Shown: positions 27,579-36,242, counted from the first letter of the stretch. The stretch: 52,685 bases of DNA from Cupriavidus sp. IDO (GCF_000812465.1 NZ_JWMA01000025.1:1-52685); one strand, 5' to 3'. The notes: a model not told the origin generated them from the letters alone. Program-made: numbers and translations.

Positions 27579-27613
27579 GTTTCATTGGTAAAACGTATGT
27601 TCACAAAAGGAAC
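27579..27613. promoter_or_regulatory. 35-bp bipartite operator B (Bug/Mo-hydroxylase operon)
   Basis: On the minus strand it reads GTTCCTTTTGTGAAC, 4 bp, then GTTTTACCAATGAAAC. The 16-mer (27579-27594) is identical to the 16-mer at 44793. The 15-mer (27599-27613) is an inverted repeat GTTC-N7-GAAC. Layout and spacing match the elements at 44793 and 45845. The length and GTT...AAC ends resemble operators known for IclR-family catabolic regulators; that IclR binds here is inferred. Confidence 0.65.
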
Positions 27614-27633
27614 ATTTGCATCCTAGGTGGCTT

Positions 27634-27651
27634 AAGTTGACAACTCAACTT
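27634..27651. promoter_or_regulatory. perfect palindrome, candidate MarR operator
   Basis: AAGTTGA-CAAC-TCAACTT has 7-bp arms and a 4-bp spacer. It lies midway between the Bug ATG (150 bp) and the MarR ATG (156 bp). Its size and position fit a MarR-family autoregulatory operator. Not repeated elsewhere in the window as far as I can see. Confidence 0.55.
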
Positions 27652-27807
27652 ACGTTAACCACCAATTGACTTGATTCTTTTTATCGAGTCGTTTTTTATG
27701 CGGCAAGGTAAGCACATGGCCGCAGCAAGGGCCATGGCTGTGAGACAATCGGGCCCGCCAACCGGCCCTGAATCCGCGGCCGGCAGAGACCAGATCAAGA
27801 GGACCGC

Positions 27808-28326
27808 ATGCCCCGTGACGCCGCGCCCGCCAGGGACCAGCCCACGCCCGATGACGCAGCAACCAGCCCGTGGACCGACCTTGACGAAGCCGGCAGCGGC
27901 CTGACCGTCGACAATTTCCTGACCACCATGCTCAGCCAGCTGGTTACAGCGCTGCGCAGCACCGTGACCCGGCCCTATGCCGAGCAGTTCGGACTGACCG
28001 TGCCGGAATGGCGCATCCTGGCGCTCCTGGCGCACGCGAAGGAGCTGCCGTTCGCTGAGCTGGTCGAGCAGTCGACCTCGGACAAGGCGCTGGTCAGCCG
28101 CACGCTGCGGCTGCTGGAAGAGCGCGGCCTGGTTCACCTGACCTCGGCGGGCAGCACGCCGCGCAAGAAGCTGATCTGCGCGGTGACCGAGGCCGGCACG
28201 GCGCTGCACGACCAGGTGATGCCGCTGGCGCGGCGCGGGCAGGCGGAGGTGATCCGCCAGCTATCGCCGGCGGAGCGTGAAGCGGTCTACCTGGGGCTGC
28301 GCAAGCTGTTGCGCGCCCAGTCCTGA
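27808..28326 (+). CDS. MarR family transcriptional regulator
   Basis: This 172-residue protein has a polar N-terminal extension of about 30 residues. A MarR core follows: helix LTVDNFLTTMLSQLVTAL, FGLTVPEWRILALLAHAKEL, the recognition-helix region STSDKALVSRTLRLLEERGLV and wing STPRKKLICAVTEAG. It probably senses a pathway metabolite and represses its own gene and perhaps the divergent Bug/Mo-hydroxylase operon through the palindrome at 27634. The ATG at 27808 has GAGGA upstream. It converges with the LysR gene with a 34-bp gap. Confidence 0.9.
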   Translation: MPRDAAPARDQPTPDDAATSPWTDLDEAGSGLTVDNFLTTMLSQLVTALRSTVTRPYAEQFGLTVPEWRILALLAHAKELPFAELVEQSTSDKALVSRTLRLLEERGLVHLTSAGSTPRKKLICAVTEAGTALHDQVMPLARRGQAEVIRQLSPAEREAVYLGLRKLLRAQS

Positions 28327-28360
28327 GCGCAAGCGCAGGAAAACCGCGGGGCGCGCCGCT

Positions 28361-29260
28361 TCAGTGCCGCCCTACCACCTGCTGGCGCTGGTATGAAGCC
28401 AGTGCCAGCCGCATGGCATCGCGCACCGCGGCGACCGAGCGGTTGTCGTCATCGCTCTTGCGGGTCACCATCGACATGGTCAGTATCGGCGCCGCCCGGC
28501 CCAGCCGCACCAGCCGCACCGGATAGTTCTGCACCAGTGCCGGGTCGGGACCTTGCAGGATCGACACCCCCAGCCCGGCGCTGACCATCGCGACGATGGC
28601 CGGGGCGCTGTCGAACTCCAGCGTGCCCCGGATCTCCGATACATGCGCATGGACGTATTGCGCCGCCATCGCGCCCGATACCGTATTGCGGTCATAGCGA
28701 ATCCAGTCATACAGGCGGAACAGTGAAGCCACATTGGTCTCGGTCGCGCCGGGCGGCGCGATCAGCACCAGTTCGCGCCGCATCATCGGCGTCCAGCGCA
28801 AGCGGGCCGAACCGCCGGACTCAGGCTGCGCCACCAGCGCCGCATCGATATCGCCAGCCTTGACCGCCGCCGTCAGCGTGCTGCTGCGGCCACGCACCAG
28901 GCGCAGGTCCAGCCGCGGATGCCGCTCGCGTACATAGCGCACGATCCCGGGCAGCACGATCGGCTGCAGCGATTCGATCACTCCCAGCCGCACCACCCCC
29001 TCTACCACCAGCCCGCCGCCGACGCGCAACGCCTCCAGGTTCTGCAGCGCCTGGCGCATGGTTTCGGCCACCTCATGCGCGAGCTGGTTCGGCCGTGCCT
29101 GTAGTCCGGAGCGGTCGAACAGCGGCTTGCCCAGGTACTGCTCGAGCTGCTTCATCTGCATGCTGACGGCACTTGGCGTGACGTTGGCCTGGCGCGCGCC
29201 CCCCGCGAAGGTACCGGTCTGCAGCACCGCTTCAAGCGTATGGAAGGTCTCAATCTTCAT
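28361..29260 (-). CDS. LysR family transcriptional regulator
   Basis: This 299-residue protein opens MKIETFHTLEAVLQTGTFAGG, then ANVTPSAVSMQMKQLEQYLGKPLFDRSG, a standard LysR HTH in residues 1-60. An effector-binding domain follows. The ATG at 29260 has AAGGG seven bases upstream; a TTG one codon earlier is not needed. It is divergent from the TauD-like dioxygenase gene and a LysR box covers its start region, so it likely regulates that operon and itself. Confidence 0.9.
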   Translation of the reverse strand: MKIETFHTLEAVLQTGTFAGGARQANVTPSAVSMQMKQLEQYLGKPLFDRSGLQARPNQLAHEVAETMRQALQNLEALRVGGGLVVEGVVRLGVIESLQPIVLPGIVRYVRERHPRLDLRLVRGRSSTLTAAVKAGDIDAALVAQPESGGSARLRWTPMMRRELVLIAPPGATETNVASLFRLYDWIRYDRNTVSGAMAAQYVHAHVSEIRGTLEFDSAPAIVAMVSAGLGVSILQGPDPALVQNYPVRLVRLGRAAPILTMSMVTRKSDDDNRSVAAVRDAMRLALASYQRQQVVGRH

Positions 29261-29277
29261 CAAAAACCCTTATGAAG
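29255..29277. promoter_or_regulatory. LysR-type box overlapping the lysR start
   Basis: CTTCAT-N11-ATGAAG is a perfect inverted repeat with the exact T-N11-A spacing of LysR-type boxes. It covers the start codon and ribosome-binding region of the minus-strand LysR gene and lies about 90 bp upstream of the dioxygenase ATG. Suggested role: autorepression and control of the dioxygenase operon. Confidence 0.55.
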
Positions 29278-29366
29278 AAACTCAAATAAGTTCGCTTTTC
29301 TAATGATATGCCACCTCGCTAGACTGCCTTCCAACGTCACGTACAACACACGGAGGAGACCCCGAC

Positions 29367-30539
29367 ATGTCAGCCATTGCCGCATCCGAACGCCCCCTGC
29401 CCTGGACCGCCCGACAAGCCCGCGAAGACCGCGGCTGGGTCCTGCGCATGACCGAGGCGGAGGTCCAGGGCATGCGCGACGCCCTCAACCATGCCAGGAC
29501 GCTGGGCAAGCCGCTGCTGGCCATGGTGCAGGCGGACTTCCCGCTGAACGAGGCCGCGCGCGGCGTGCTCCGGCGCGCCATCGGCATCACGCAGGGCGGC
29601 TGGGGCATGTGCCTGGTCAAGGGCTTCCCGGTGGACGAATGGAGCGAGGAAGAATCGCGCCTGGCCTACTGGGGCATGAGCCTGTATATGGGCGTGGGGC
29701 GCACGCAGAACCGCGCCAGCCAGTTCATGAACGATGTGCGCAACGAGGGCGGCGAGTACAAGGTCAAGGGCGGCCGCGGCTACAACACCAATGTCGGGCT
29801 GGACTTCCACCAGGACTCCTGCGACGTGGTGGGCCTGCTGTGCCGCCGCACCGCCAGGGCCGGCGGCACCAGCAAGGTGATCAGCTCGATCGCGCTGCAT
29901 GACGCCGTGCAACGCCGCCGCCCGAACCTGATTCCGGTGCTCAAAGGCACCTTCTTCCACAGCTACCAGGGCACGCAGGACCCGTCGCAGCCGCCGTACT
30001 ACCGCTGCCCGATCTTCGGCAGCCACCCTGAGTACTTCTCCGCCCGCACCAACCGCAAGAACACCGATGCCGCCCAGCGCGACTTCCCCGAGCTGCCGCG
30101 CCTGACGCCGGCGCAGGTCGAGGCGCTGGACCTGCTTGACGAACTGATGCCGAGCGACGAACTCTGCTTCACCATGGCGCTGGAACAGGGCGACATGCAG
30201 TTGCTGAACAACTACGTCACGCTGCACTCACGCACGCCGTTCGAGGACTATGAAGAGCCGGACCGCAAGCGCCACCTGTTCCGCCTGTGGCTGGCCGTGC
30301 CGGGTTCGCAACCGCTGCCCGACGACTGGAAGGAATACTATGGCGACGTGCGTGCCGGATCGGTGCGCGGCGGCGTGCGTGGCAGCGCCATCACGCAGGC
30401 CTTCCTCGACTACGAAAAGCGCCAGGCGGCCGCGCTGGGCATGGCGTTCGAGACCTGGCGCCCGCAAGTGCGCCAGGAAGACATGGCGCGCATCCTGGCC
30501 GAACACGCGGCCAGGGCTTCCGAGGCAGCCACCGCATGA
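29367..30539 (+). CDS. TauD/TfdA-like Fe(II)/2-oxoglutarate-dependent dioxygenase
   Basis: This 390-residue protein has the iron facial triad of the TauD family: H148 and D150 in FHQDSCDV, and distal H287 in TLHSRTPFED. R306 in HLFRLWLAVP is placed to bind 2-oxoglutarate. The region around 75-115 (GGWGMCLVKGFPVDEW) matches the family N-terminus. It would hydroxylate or cleave an acid in the cytoplasm; the substrate is unknown. The ATG at 29367 has GGAGGAG upstream. Its stop overlaps the next gene's ATG (ATGA), so it is coupled with a lyase and followed by a Bug protein. Confidence 0.88.
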   Translation: MSAIAASERPLPWTARQAREDRGWVLRMTEAEVQGMRDALNHARTLGKPLLAMVQADFPLNEAARGVLRRAIGITQGGWGMCLVKGFPVDEWSEEESRLAYWGMSLYMGVGRTQNRASQFMNDVRNEGGEYKVKGGRGYNTNVGLDFHQDSCDVVGLLCRRTARAGGTSKVISSIALHDAVQRRRPNLIPVLKGTFFHSYQGTQDPSQPPYYRCPIFGSHPEYFSARTNRKNTDAAQRDFPELPRLTPAQVEALDLLDELMPSDELCFTMALEQGDMQLLNNYVTLHSRTPFEDYEEPDRKRHLFRLWLAVPGSQPLPDDWKEYYGDVRAGSVRGGVRGSAITQAFLDYEKRQAAALGMAFETWRPQVRQEDMARILAEHAARASEAATA

Positions 30540-31423
30540 GCGCCACCGGCACGCAATCTCCCTCGCTGCAGGAACGCCTGCGCCGGCGCGAGCCGGTGCT
30601 GGCACCGGGCGTCTACGATGCGCTCAGCGCGCTGCTGGCCGAGCAGGCCGGCTTCGAAGCGCTGTACCTGTCGGGCGGCGCGGTCGCCTACACGCTGCTG
30701 GGCCGCTCCGACGTGGGCCTGACCACGGCCACCGAGACCGCCGACGTGCTGGCGCGCATCACCGACCGGGTCTCGCTGCCGGTGATCGTCGATGGCGACA
30801 CCGGCTACGGCAACGCGCTCAACACGCAGCGCACCGTGCGCGCCTTCGAGCGCGCCGGCGCCGCGATGATCCAGCTCGAGGACCAGGGCTTTCCCAAACG
30901 CTGCGGTCACCTCGCCGGCAAATCGCTGGTCACGGTGCGCGAGATGTGCGGCAAGCTGCGGGCCGCGCTCGATGCGCGCCACGATCAGGATACGTTGATC
31001 CTGGCGCGCACCGATGCCGTGGCCGTGGAAGGCCTGGACGCCGCCATCGAGCGCGCAGAGGCCTACCTGGCATGCGGCGTGGATGCACTGTTCATCGAGG
31101 CGGTGGTGTCCGCGGCAGACATGGACCGCGTCTGCGGCCGCTTCGCCGCGCGTGTGCCGATGCTGGCCAATATGGTCGAGGGCGGCAGGACGCCGATCCA
31201 GAGCGCATCGGAGCTGGGCGAGCGCGGCTACCGCATCGTGATCTACCCGGGCGGGACCGTGCGCTTTGCCTCGCACCAGCTGCAGCGCTACTTCGCCGGG
31301 ATCAAGGCCGGCGGCAGCACGCGCGCCTTCATGGATGAAATGAACGACTTCGACGCACTGAACCGGCTGATCGGGACGCCCCAATTGCTCGAAGCCGGCC
31401 GCCGCTATGCGGAAGACGACTGA
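30536..31423 (+). CDS. isocitrate lyase/PEP mutase superfamily lyase
   Basis: This 295-residue TIM-barrel protein has VYDALSALLAEQAGFEALYLSGG, the metal-binding DGDTGYGN (about 84-91), KRCGHLAGKSLV with the catalytic cysteine (about 122-133), and LILARTDA. The KRCGH loop places it nearer to 2-methylisocitrate lyase/oxaloacetate decarboxylase-type enzymes than to PEP mutase. It would split or decarboxylate a 2-hydroxy or 2-oxo acid. The ATG at 30536 overlaps the dioxygenase stop as ATGA. The alternative annotation carboxyvinyl-carboxyphosphonate phosphorylmutase is commonly used but not supported over a lyase. Confidence 0.88.
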   Translation: MSATGTQSPSLQERLRRREPVLAPGVYDALSALLAEQAGFEALYLSGGAVAYTLLGRSDVGLTTATETADVLARITDRVSLPVIVDGDTGYGNALNTQRTVRAFERAGAAMIQLEDQGFPKRCGHLAGKSLVTVREMCGKLRAALDARHDQDTLILARTDAVAVEGLDAAIERAEAYLACGVDALFIEAVVSAADMDRVCGRFAARVPMLANMVEGGRTPIQSASELGERGYRIVIYPGGTVRFASHQLQRYFAGIKAGGSTRAFMDEMNDFDALNRLIGTPQLLEAGRRYAEDD

Positions 31424-31505
31424 CGGCAGGAACCGCGGCAACACCGCACACCATTAAACGATGCCCCCATCGCCAGAACCATAAAGAGAGAAACGGAGAC
31501 AAACC

Positions 31506-32459
31506 ATGCAACGACGCGAATTCCTCGCCCTGCTGGCCGCCAGCACGATGCTGCCCGCCAGCCTGCGCGCGGCACCCTCGGTCACCAGGATAATGGTCGG
31601 GGCCACGCCGGGCGGTGGCACCGACCTGGTGGCGCGCGCGCTGGCCGCCGAACTGGAGCAGCGCCGCAAGCAGCCCTACATCGTAGAAAACCGCGGCGGC
31701 GCGGCCGGCAATATTGCCGCGACGGCCGTGGCGAAGGCCGATCCCGATGGCGGCACGCTGCTGCTCTGCTACACCAGCCACGCCATCAATCCGGCCCTGT
31801 TCGACAAGAAGCCGTTTGATCCGATCAAGGATTTCACGCCGATCTCGCTGATCGCCACGTCGCCGCTGCTGCTGGTGTCGCGGCCTGACCTGGGTGTGTC
31901 CAACGTGCGCGAGCTGATCGCGCTGGCCAAGTCCAGGCCGGGCAAGCTCAGCCTCGCCGTGGCCGGCGTTGGCAGCGCTAACCACCTGGCGGGCGAGATG
32001 CTGAAACATGAGGCCGGCATCGACCTGGTCAGCGTGCCCTACAAGGGCGCGGCGCCGGCGGTGGCCGACGTGGTCGCCGGCCAGGCCGACCTGCTGCTTG
32101 GCAACGTCGCCACGGTGCAACCCCTGTTGCAGGCGGGCAAGATCAAAGGGCTGGGGGTCAGCAGCCCGCAGCGGCTGGCGGCGTTTCCGCATATCGCGCC
32201 GATTGCGGACGTGGTGCCCTCCTTTAATTACAACTCCTGGTATGGCCTGCTTGGCCCCGCCGGCATGCCGGCGGATACGGTCGCGCAGCTGGAGGCGGCA
32301 GTGCGAGCGGCGGTGGCTTCACCGGCAATGCGCAAGCGGCTGGCCGGTGAAGGGCTGGTGCCGGTAGGCAATGACGCTGCGCAGTTCAGGCAGTTCCTGC
32401 AGGAAGAGATTGCAAGGTGGGCGAAGGTGGTGGCGGTCACCGGCACGCGCCTGAGCTGA
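31506..32459 (+). CDS. Bug/TctC family solute-binding protein of the TauD operon
   Basis: This 317-residue protein starts MQRREFLALLAAS, a Tat-like twin-arginine signal with cleavage after about LRA. The Bug core ITRIMVGATPGGGTDLVARAL-type strand, ENRGGAAGNIAATAV and SVPYKGAAPAVADVVAG follow. It would capture the dioxygenase substrate or a related acid in the periplasm. It lies 82 bp after the lyase gene, with GGAG before the ATG at 31506. No membrane partners are present. Confidence 0.9.
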   Translation: MQRREFLALLAASTMLPASLRAAPSVTRIMVGATPGGGTDLVARALAAELEQRRKQPYIVENRGGAAGNIAATAVAKADPDGGTLLLCYTSHAINPALFDKKPFDPIKDFTPISLIATSPLLLVSRPDLGVSNVRELIALAKSRPGKLSLAVAGVGSANHLAGEMLKHEAGIDLVSVPYKGAAPAVADVVAGQADLLLGNVATVQPLLQAGKIKGLGVSSPQRLAAFPHIAPIADVVPSFNYNSWYGLLGPAGMPADTVAQLEAAVRAAVASPAMRKRLAGEGLVPVGNDAAQFRQFLQEEIARWAKVVAVTGTRLS

Positions 32460-32466
32460 AGAAAGG

Positions 32467-32502
32467 AAAAAAGGGGCCGCACCGGATCCCGGCGCGGCCC
32501 CC
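32467..32502 (-). terminator. rho-independent terminator of the long minus-strand operon
   Basis: On the minus strand GGGGCCGC, a loop, then GCGGCCCC is followed directly by TTTTTTCC. It lies just downstream of the MFS gene stop (32530) and ends the operon. The Bug gene from the other side stops at 32459, so it could act for both directions, but the T-tract faces only minus. Confidence 0.8.
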
Positions 32503-32529
32503 AAGGGAACGGGACGAGCATGCGCCCGT

Positions 32530-34008
32530 TCAGACCTCCAGTTCTTCCAGCACCTGCCCCTTGGTCTCGATCCCGAGGAAGTGCACCGTCAGCGCAGCCA
32601 GCGCCGGCACCACCGCCAGCGCGAAGAATGCGCTGCTGAGGTTGCCGCTGCCGATGGTGCCGGCAATCAGCGACGGCGCAAAGATCGCCGCCAGCTTCAG
32701 CCAGGCGCCGCCCATGCCGCAGCCCATGGCGCGCACGCTGGTGGGATACAGCTCCGGCGTGTAGACATAGGCCGTGATGAAGCCGCTGGCCAGGAAGCCC
32801 ATCGCCAGCGCGCAGAACGTCGCCACCACGTAAACCGTCGAAGCGTGGAACACGCCCGCCAGCACCAGCGACAGCGCGCACAGCAGGAACGACACATTGA
32901 TCACCGGCTTGCGGCCGACCTTGTCGACCAGCATCGCGCACACCAGCGAGCCAACCACGCCCAGCACCGATGCGCCGGCAGCCAGGTTCAGCGCCAGCTG
33001 CAGCGGCGCGTGATAGACAGTCTTGTAGACGGTGGGCAGCCACGTCGACAGGCCGTACTGGATAAAGCCGCAGGTCGCCCACAGCATCCACACCGCCAGC
33101 GTGCGGCCGATATAGGGCTTGCTGACCAGGTCGCGCACGCGGCGGCGCGGGTGCTGGCCCAGCTTGTCGTAGGCGCTGACGTTGGCCGGCGGCGGCAGCG
33201 GCGTCTTCGCGCGGGCCTCGAACGCACGCAGGGCGCTGTCGGCTTCGGCCATGCGGCCCTTCTCCGCCAGCCAGCGCGGCGATTCCGGAACCACGCGGCG
33301 CAGGATGAAGAACAGCACCAGCGGCACGCCGCCGAGGAAGTACATCACCTCCCAGCCATAGTGTGGCACCAGCCAGGCGCCAACGCCGTTGGACACCATC
33401 AGCCCGATCGGGAACACCACCTCGTACAGCAGCACGAAGCGCCCGCGGCCGTGGGCACGCGTGACTTCGTTGATATAGGTCGCGGCCACCGGCAGTTCAC
33501 CGCCAAGCCCCAGCCCCTGCACGATGCGCAGCAGCGCAAAGATCTCGAACGACGGCGCAAAGCCGCAGGCAATGCTCATCAGGCCGATGATGCCCGCGCT
33601 CCAGCCGATCGAGCGCAGGCGGCCGAAGCGCTCGGCCAGTGCGGGGAATGCCAGCGCGCCTACCAGCTGCCCCACCGAAGGAGCGGCGATCAGGAAGCCG
33701 ATCTGCCCGGGCGTGAGCGACCACTTGGCGATCAGCAACGGCAGCGTGGCGGCAATGGCGATGACGTCGAAGCCATCGAAGAATGTCGCCAGGCCGATCA
33801 GCAGGCGGGCGCGGATGTGCATGGCATTGCCGGGCATGCGCTCGATGCGGGCGACGATCTCGCCACGCGTGACGGTACCGGCCTCGCTCGCCGAGCCTGC
33901 CGCGGCACGGCCGCCGGAAATGCCGGCGCCGTCGGCCGGGGTCACGATACTTGCGCTGGCCGCAACCTGTGCGCCGGGGGACGCTGCTTCTTGTCTCTGG
34001 ATCAACAC
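32530..34008 (-). CDS. MFS transporter, aromatic-acid/H+ symporter type
   Basis: This protein of about 492 residues has 12 predicted membrane segments. The first contains FFDGFDVIAIAATLP, the DGFD mark of the AAHS family, and loops 2-3 and 8-9 carry the MFS G-x-x-x-D/E-R-x-G-R/K-like LAERFGRLRSIG and LVDKVGRKPVI. It is likely an inner-membrane importer for an organic acid, and the transport component of this operon. The start is uncertain: I use a GTG at 34008; the frame extends to 34128 only through a REP-like hairpin. Later starts up to the first helix (near residue 57) are possible. It is last in the operon and followed by a terminator. Confidence 0.82.
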   Translation of the reverse strand: MLIQRQEAASPGAQVAASASIVTPADGAGISGGRAAAGSASEAGTVTRGEIVARIERMPGNAMHIRARLLIGLATFFDGFDVIAIAATLPLLIAKWSLTPGQIGFLIAAPSVGQLVGALAFPALAERFGRLRSIGWSAGIIGLMSIACGFAPSFEIFALLRIVQGLGLGGELPVAATYINEVTRAHGRGRFVLLYEVVFPIGLMVSNGVGAWLVPHYGWEVMYFLGGVPLVLFFILRRVVPESPRWLAEKGRMAEADSALRAFEARAKTPLPPPANVSAYDKLGQHPRRRVRDLVSKPYIGRTLAVWMLWATCGFIQYGLSTWLPTVYKTVYHAPLQLALNLAAGASVLGVVGSLVCAMLVDKVGRKPVINVSFLLCALSLVLAGVFHASTVYVVATFCALAMGFLASGFITAYVYTPELYPTSVRAMGCGMGGAWLKLAAIFAPSLIAGTIGSGNLSSAFFALAVVPALAALTVHFLGIETKGQVLEELEV

Positions 34009-34080
34009 GGTGGTCTCGTCTAGTTCTGTGGTGGGGCAGGCATTCGCCGGTCTGAGGCGGGGCGCCACTGCTTCGGTTTG

Positions 34081-34122
34081 CTCCCCTCTCCCGCTTGCGG
34101 GAGAGGGGTTGGGGGAGAGGGC
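34081..34122. repeat. REP-like GC hairpin, copy 1
   Basis: CCCCTCTCCCGC-TT-GCGGGAGAGGGG is a perfect 12-bp stem followed by TTGGGGGAGAGGGC. It is the reverse complement, with few changes, of the element at 34214. Such CTCTCCC...GGGAGAG hairpins are common intergenic elements of Burkholderiaceae genomes. It sits between the reductase and MFS genes of one operon and may affect mRNA processing. Confidence 0.7.
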
Positions 34123-34213
34123 AGACACTTGCTATCGGCATACACGGCGACTGCCCGGCGGCCGTGGATGAGGAAGTCGAGAATTGGCAGTGTGCTGGCT
34201 ACGGCCTGCGCTG

Positions 34214-34254
34214 GCCCTCTCCCCCGCCCCTCTCCCGCGCGCGGGAGAGGGGAG
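34214..34254. repeat. REP-like GC hairpin, copy 2 (inverted)
   Basis: GCCCTCTCCCCCG followed by CCCCTCTCCCGC-GC-GCGGGAGAGGGG mirrors the element at 34081, so the two face each other across about 90 bp. The copy lies 15 bp downstream of the reductase stop. The pair form may mark a mobile REP-type unit or a transcript stabiliser. Confidence 0.7.
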
Positions 34255-34268
34255 AAACAATCGCGAAA

Positions 34269-35225
34269 TTACAGGTCGAGCACCAACTTGCTGCCCTTGC
34301 AGCCGGATACGCAGACCATCATGGTCTTGTTGCTGGCGCGCTCGCTGTTGCTGAGCACGCTGTCGCGGTGGTCGGGGCAGCCTTCCAGCACGGCAGTCTC
34401 GCAAGAGCCGCATACGCCTTCGCGGCAGCTGTAGTCCATCTGCACGCCCGCGTCGAGCAGCGCGTCGAGCAGCGACTTGCCCGACGGCACCCTGACGATG
34501 GTGCCGGTGCGTGACAGCGACACGGTGTACTCGCCTTCCTGCACGGCCTCGGTCGACGGGTCGGCGGCAAAGCGTTCGATATGGACGTTCGGGTAGCCAT
34601 GCGCCTCGCAGGCCGCCTCGAACGCCTTCAGCATCGGGCCGGGTCCGCAGCAGTAGAAATGCGTCTGCGCGTCCTGCCCCGCCAGCATGGCGTTCAGGTC
34701 GGGCGGTACGCCCGCTTCGTCGTCAAAGTGGAAGCGCACGGCGTCGCCATGGGCCGACAGCTCCTCGACGAACGCCGCCTCGGCACGCGACCGCGCGCAG
34801 TAGATCAGCGTGAACGACTTGCCCAGCTCGGCCAGACGGCGCGCCATGCAGACGATCGGCGTGACGCCGATGCCGCCGGCCACCAGCACGGTATGCGTGG
34901 CGCTCTCGTCCAGCGCAAAGTTGTTGCGCGGTACGCCCACCGTCAGCGTGGCACCCACGCGCAGCTGTTCGTGCACATAGCGCGAGCCGCCGCGGCTGCC
35001 ACGGTCCAGCAGCACGCCCACGGTGTAGCGCTGGCGCACTTCCGGCGCGCCGCTCAGCGAATAGCTGCGCACCAGGCCATTGCCCAAATGCAGGTCGATA
35101 TGGGCGCCGGGGCTGTACTCAGGCAGGGTCTTCCCGTCGGGATCTTGCAGTTCGATGCTGACCACGCCGCGCGCTTCAAAACGCATGGCCTGGACGCGCA
35201 GGGTCAGGGTCTGGTGGGCACTCAT
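34269..35225 (-). CDS. Rieske oxygenase reductase (phthalate dioxygenase reductase-type)
   Basis: This 318-residue protein has the class IA reductase order. A flavin domain comes first with RSYSLSG at 53-59, then an NAD-binding domain with GGIGVTP (117-123) and CCGPGPML (192-199). A C-terminal plant-type [2Fe-2S] domain follows with C267, C272, C275 and C305. It would deliver electrons from NADH to the Rieske oxygenase encoded at 43322. The ATG at 35225 has AAGGAA upstream. It lies 19 bp after the extradiol-type gene. Family relatives are VanB and OphA1; the true partner is inferred from the operon. Confidence 0.92.
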   Translation of the reverse strand: MSAHQTLTLRVQAMRFEARGVVSIELQDPDGKTLPEYSPGAHIDLHLGNGLVRSYSLSGAPEVRQRYTVGVLLDRGSRGGSRYVHEQLRVGATLTVGVPRNNFALDESATHTVLVAGGIGVTPIVCMARRLAELGKSFTLIYCARSRAEAAFVEELSAHGDAVRFHFDDEAGVPPDLNAMLAGQDAQTHFYCCGPGPMLKAFEAACEAHGYPNVHIERFAADPSTEAVQEGEYTVSLSRTGTIVRVPSGKSLLDALLDAGVQMDYSCREGVCGSCETAVLEGCPDHRDSVLSNSERASNKTMMVCVSGCKGSKLVLDL

Positions 35226-35244
35226 TGCTGCTTCCTTCGTTGCT

Positions 35245-36219
35245 TTAGCGCTTCTCGGTCAGGAACTTCCCTGCCGGGCCGCCCGCGTTCTTCTGGCGGC
35301 GGGTGTTGCCGTCGATGCCGCCTTCGATCGCCCACTCGGCGAACATGGTCGGGCCCGGCTCGAAGGCGCGCGGCTCCCAGTGTTCGTCGAGCTGGTCTTC
35401 GTCGGCGTAGTACTCGATCAGGCCGCCGGCCGGGTTCTTGAAGTACCAGAAGTAGGCCGACGAGATGGGGTGCCGGCCCGGGCCGAGCTGCGTATCCCAG
35501 CCCTTGCGCGATACGTGCATGCCGCCGCCGAAGACTTCATGGATGTCGCGCACGGTAAAGGCGACATGGTTCAGGCCGCTCTTCGGTTCCGGCAGCTGCA
35601 GCAGGAACAGGTCGTGGTGGCCGCCCTCGGGCGTGCAGCGCAGGAAGGCACCGCGGTCCGGGTAGCGGTCAGACGGCACGAAGCCGAACTTCTCGACATA
35701 GAAGCGCTCCGTGGCCTTTACGTCTTTCACGAAGAACACCACGTGGCCCACTTCGATCGGCGTGGCGTGGTCATAGATCGGGCTGCGCTGGTTCAGGCGC
35801 GGCTTCTCGTTCCACGTGTTCATCCGTGCGCATTCAACCTGCACATCATGCTTGCGCGTCACCTGGAATCGCACGGCCAGGCCGTTCGGGTCGGTGCAGC
35901 CGACGCGCAGCGTATTGCCCTCGCCTTGCTTCACGAAGCCCGGCGCGTCGGCAATCGCATCCGCGATGTGGTCCAGCGACGCCTGCGAGTCCACGCCCCA
36001 GACCACTTCGCGCAGCGTCGGGCCGGCCTCGATGGCGGGCGGCAGCGTGGCGTCGTCGATGCGGCGCACCAGCACGCGGCAGCCGTTGAGCGTTTCGAAG
36101 TCCAGGCCCTGCGCGTCGTCGCGCTTGATGGCCAGGCCCCAGTCGGAGAAAAAGCCACGGCAGGCGTCAAAGTCATCCGCGCCGTAGACGATCTCGTCGA
36201 TCCCCAATACCTTGATCAT
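35245..36219 (-). CDS. VOC-family extradiol-type ring-cleavage dioxygenase
   Basis: This 324-residue protein has two vicinal-oxygen-chelate repeats. Only the second keeps the metal triad: H159 in VGHVVFF, H218 in LNHVAFTV and E269 in GGLIEYY. This is as in type I extradiol dioxygenases such as catechol 2,3-dioxygenase relatives. It would cleave a dihydroxylated ring, giving a semialdehyde or oxo acid for the alpha/beta hydrolase. The ATG at 36219 has AGGAG at good spacing; the longer frame to 36408 overlaps the ALDH gene. It could also be a non-oxygenase VOC protein, but the intact triad favours a dioxygenase. Confidence 0.85.
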   Translation of the reverse strand: MIKVLGIDEIVYGADDFDACRGFFSDWGLAIKRDDAQGLDFETLNGCRVLVRRIDDATLPPAIEAGPTLREVVWGVDSQASLDHIADAIADAPGFVKQGEGNTLRVGCTDPNGLAVRFQVTRKHDVQVECARMNTWNEKPRLNQRSPIYDHATPIEVGHVVFFVKDVKATERFYVEKFGFVPSDRYPDRGAFLRCTPEGGHHDLFLLQLPEPKSGLNHVAFTVRDIHEVFGGGMHVSRKGWDTQLGPGRHPISSAYFWYFKNPAGGLIEYYADEDQLDEHWEPRAFEPGPTMFAEWAIEGGIDGNTRRQKNAGGPAGKFLTEKR

Positions 36220-36242
36220 TGCTTTGCTCCTGCCTGCCGGGT

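Larger units (their letters stand above)
27485..27807. other. divergent intergenic region with two operators
   Basis: This 323-bp region between the Bug/Mo-hydroxylase operon (minus) and the MarR gene (plus) is much richer in A/T than its neighbours in its central part (27560-27700). It contains the 35-bp bipartite operator at 27579 and a perfect palindrome at 27634. TTGATT (27671-27676) and TTTTAT (27694-27699), 17 bp apart, could be the MarR promoter. No gene is visible. Confidence 0.6.
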
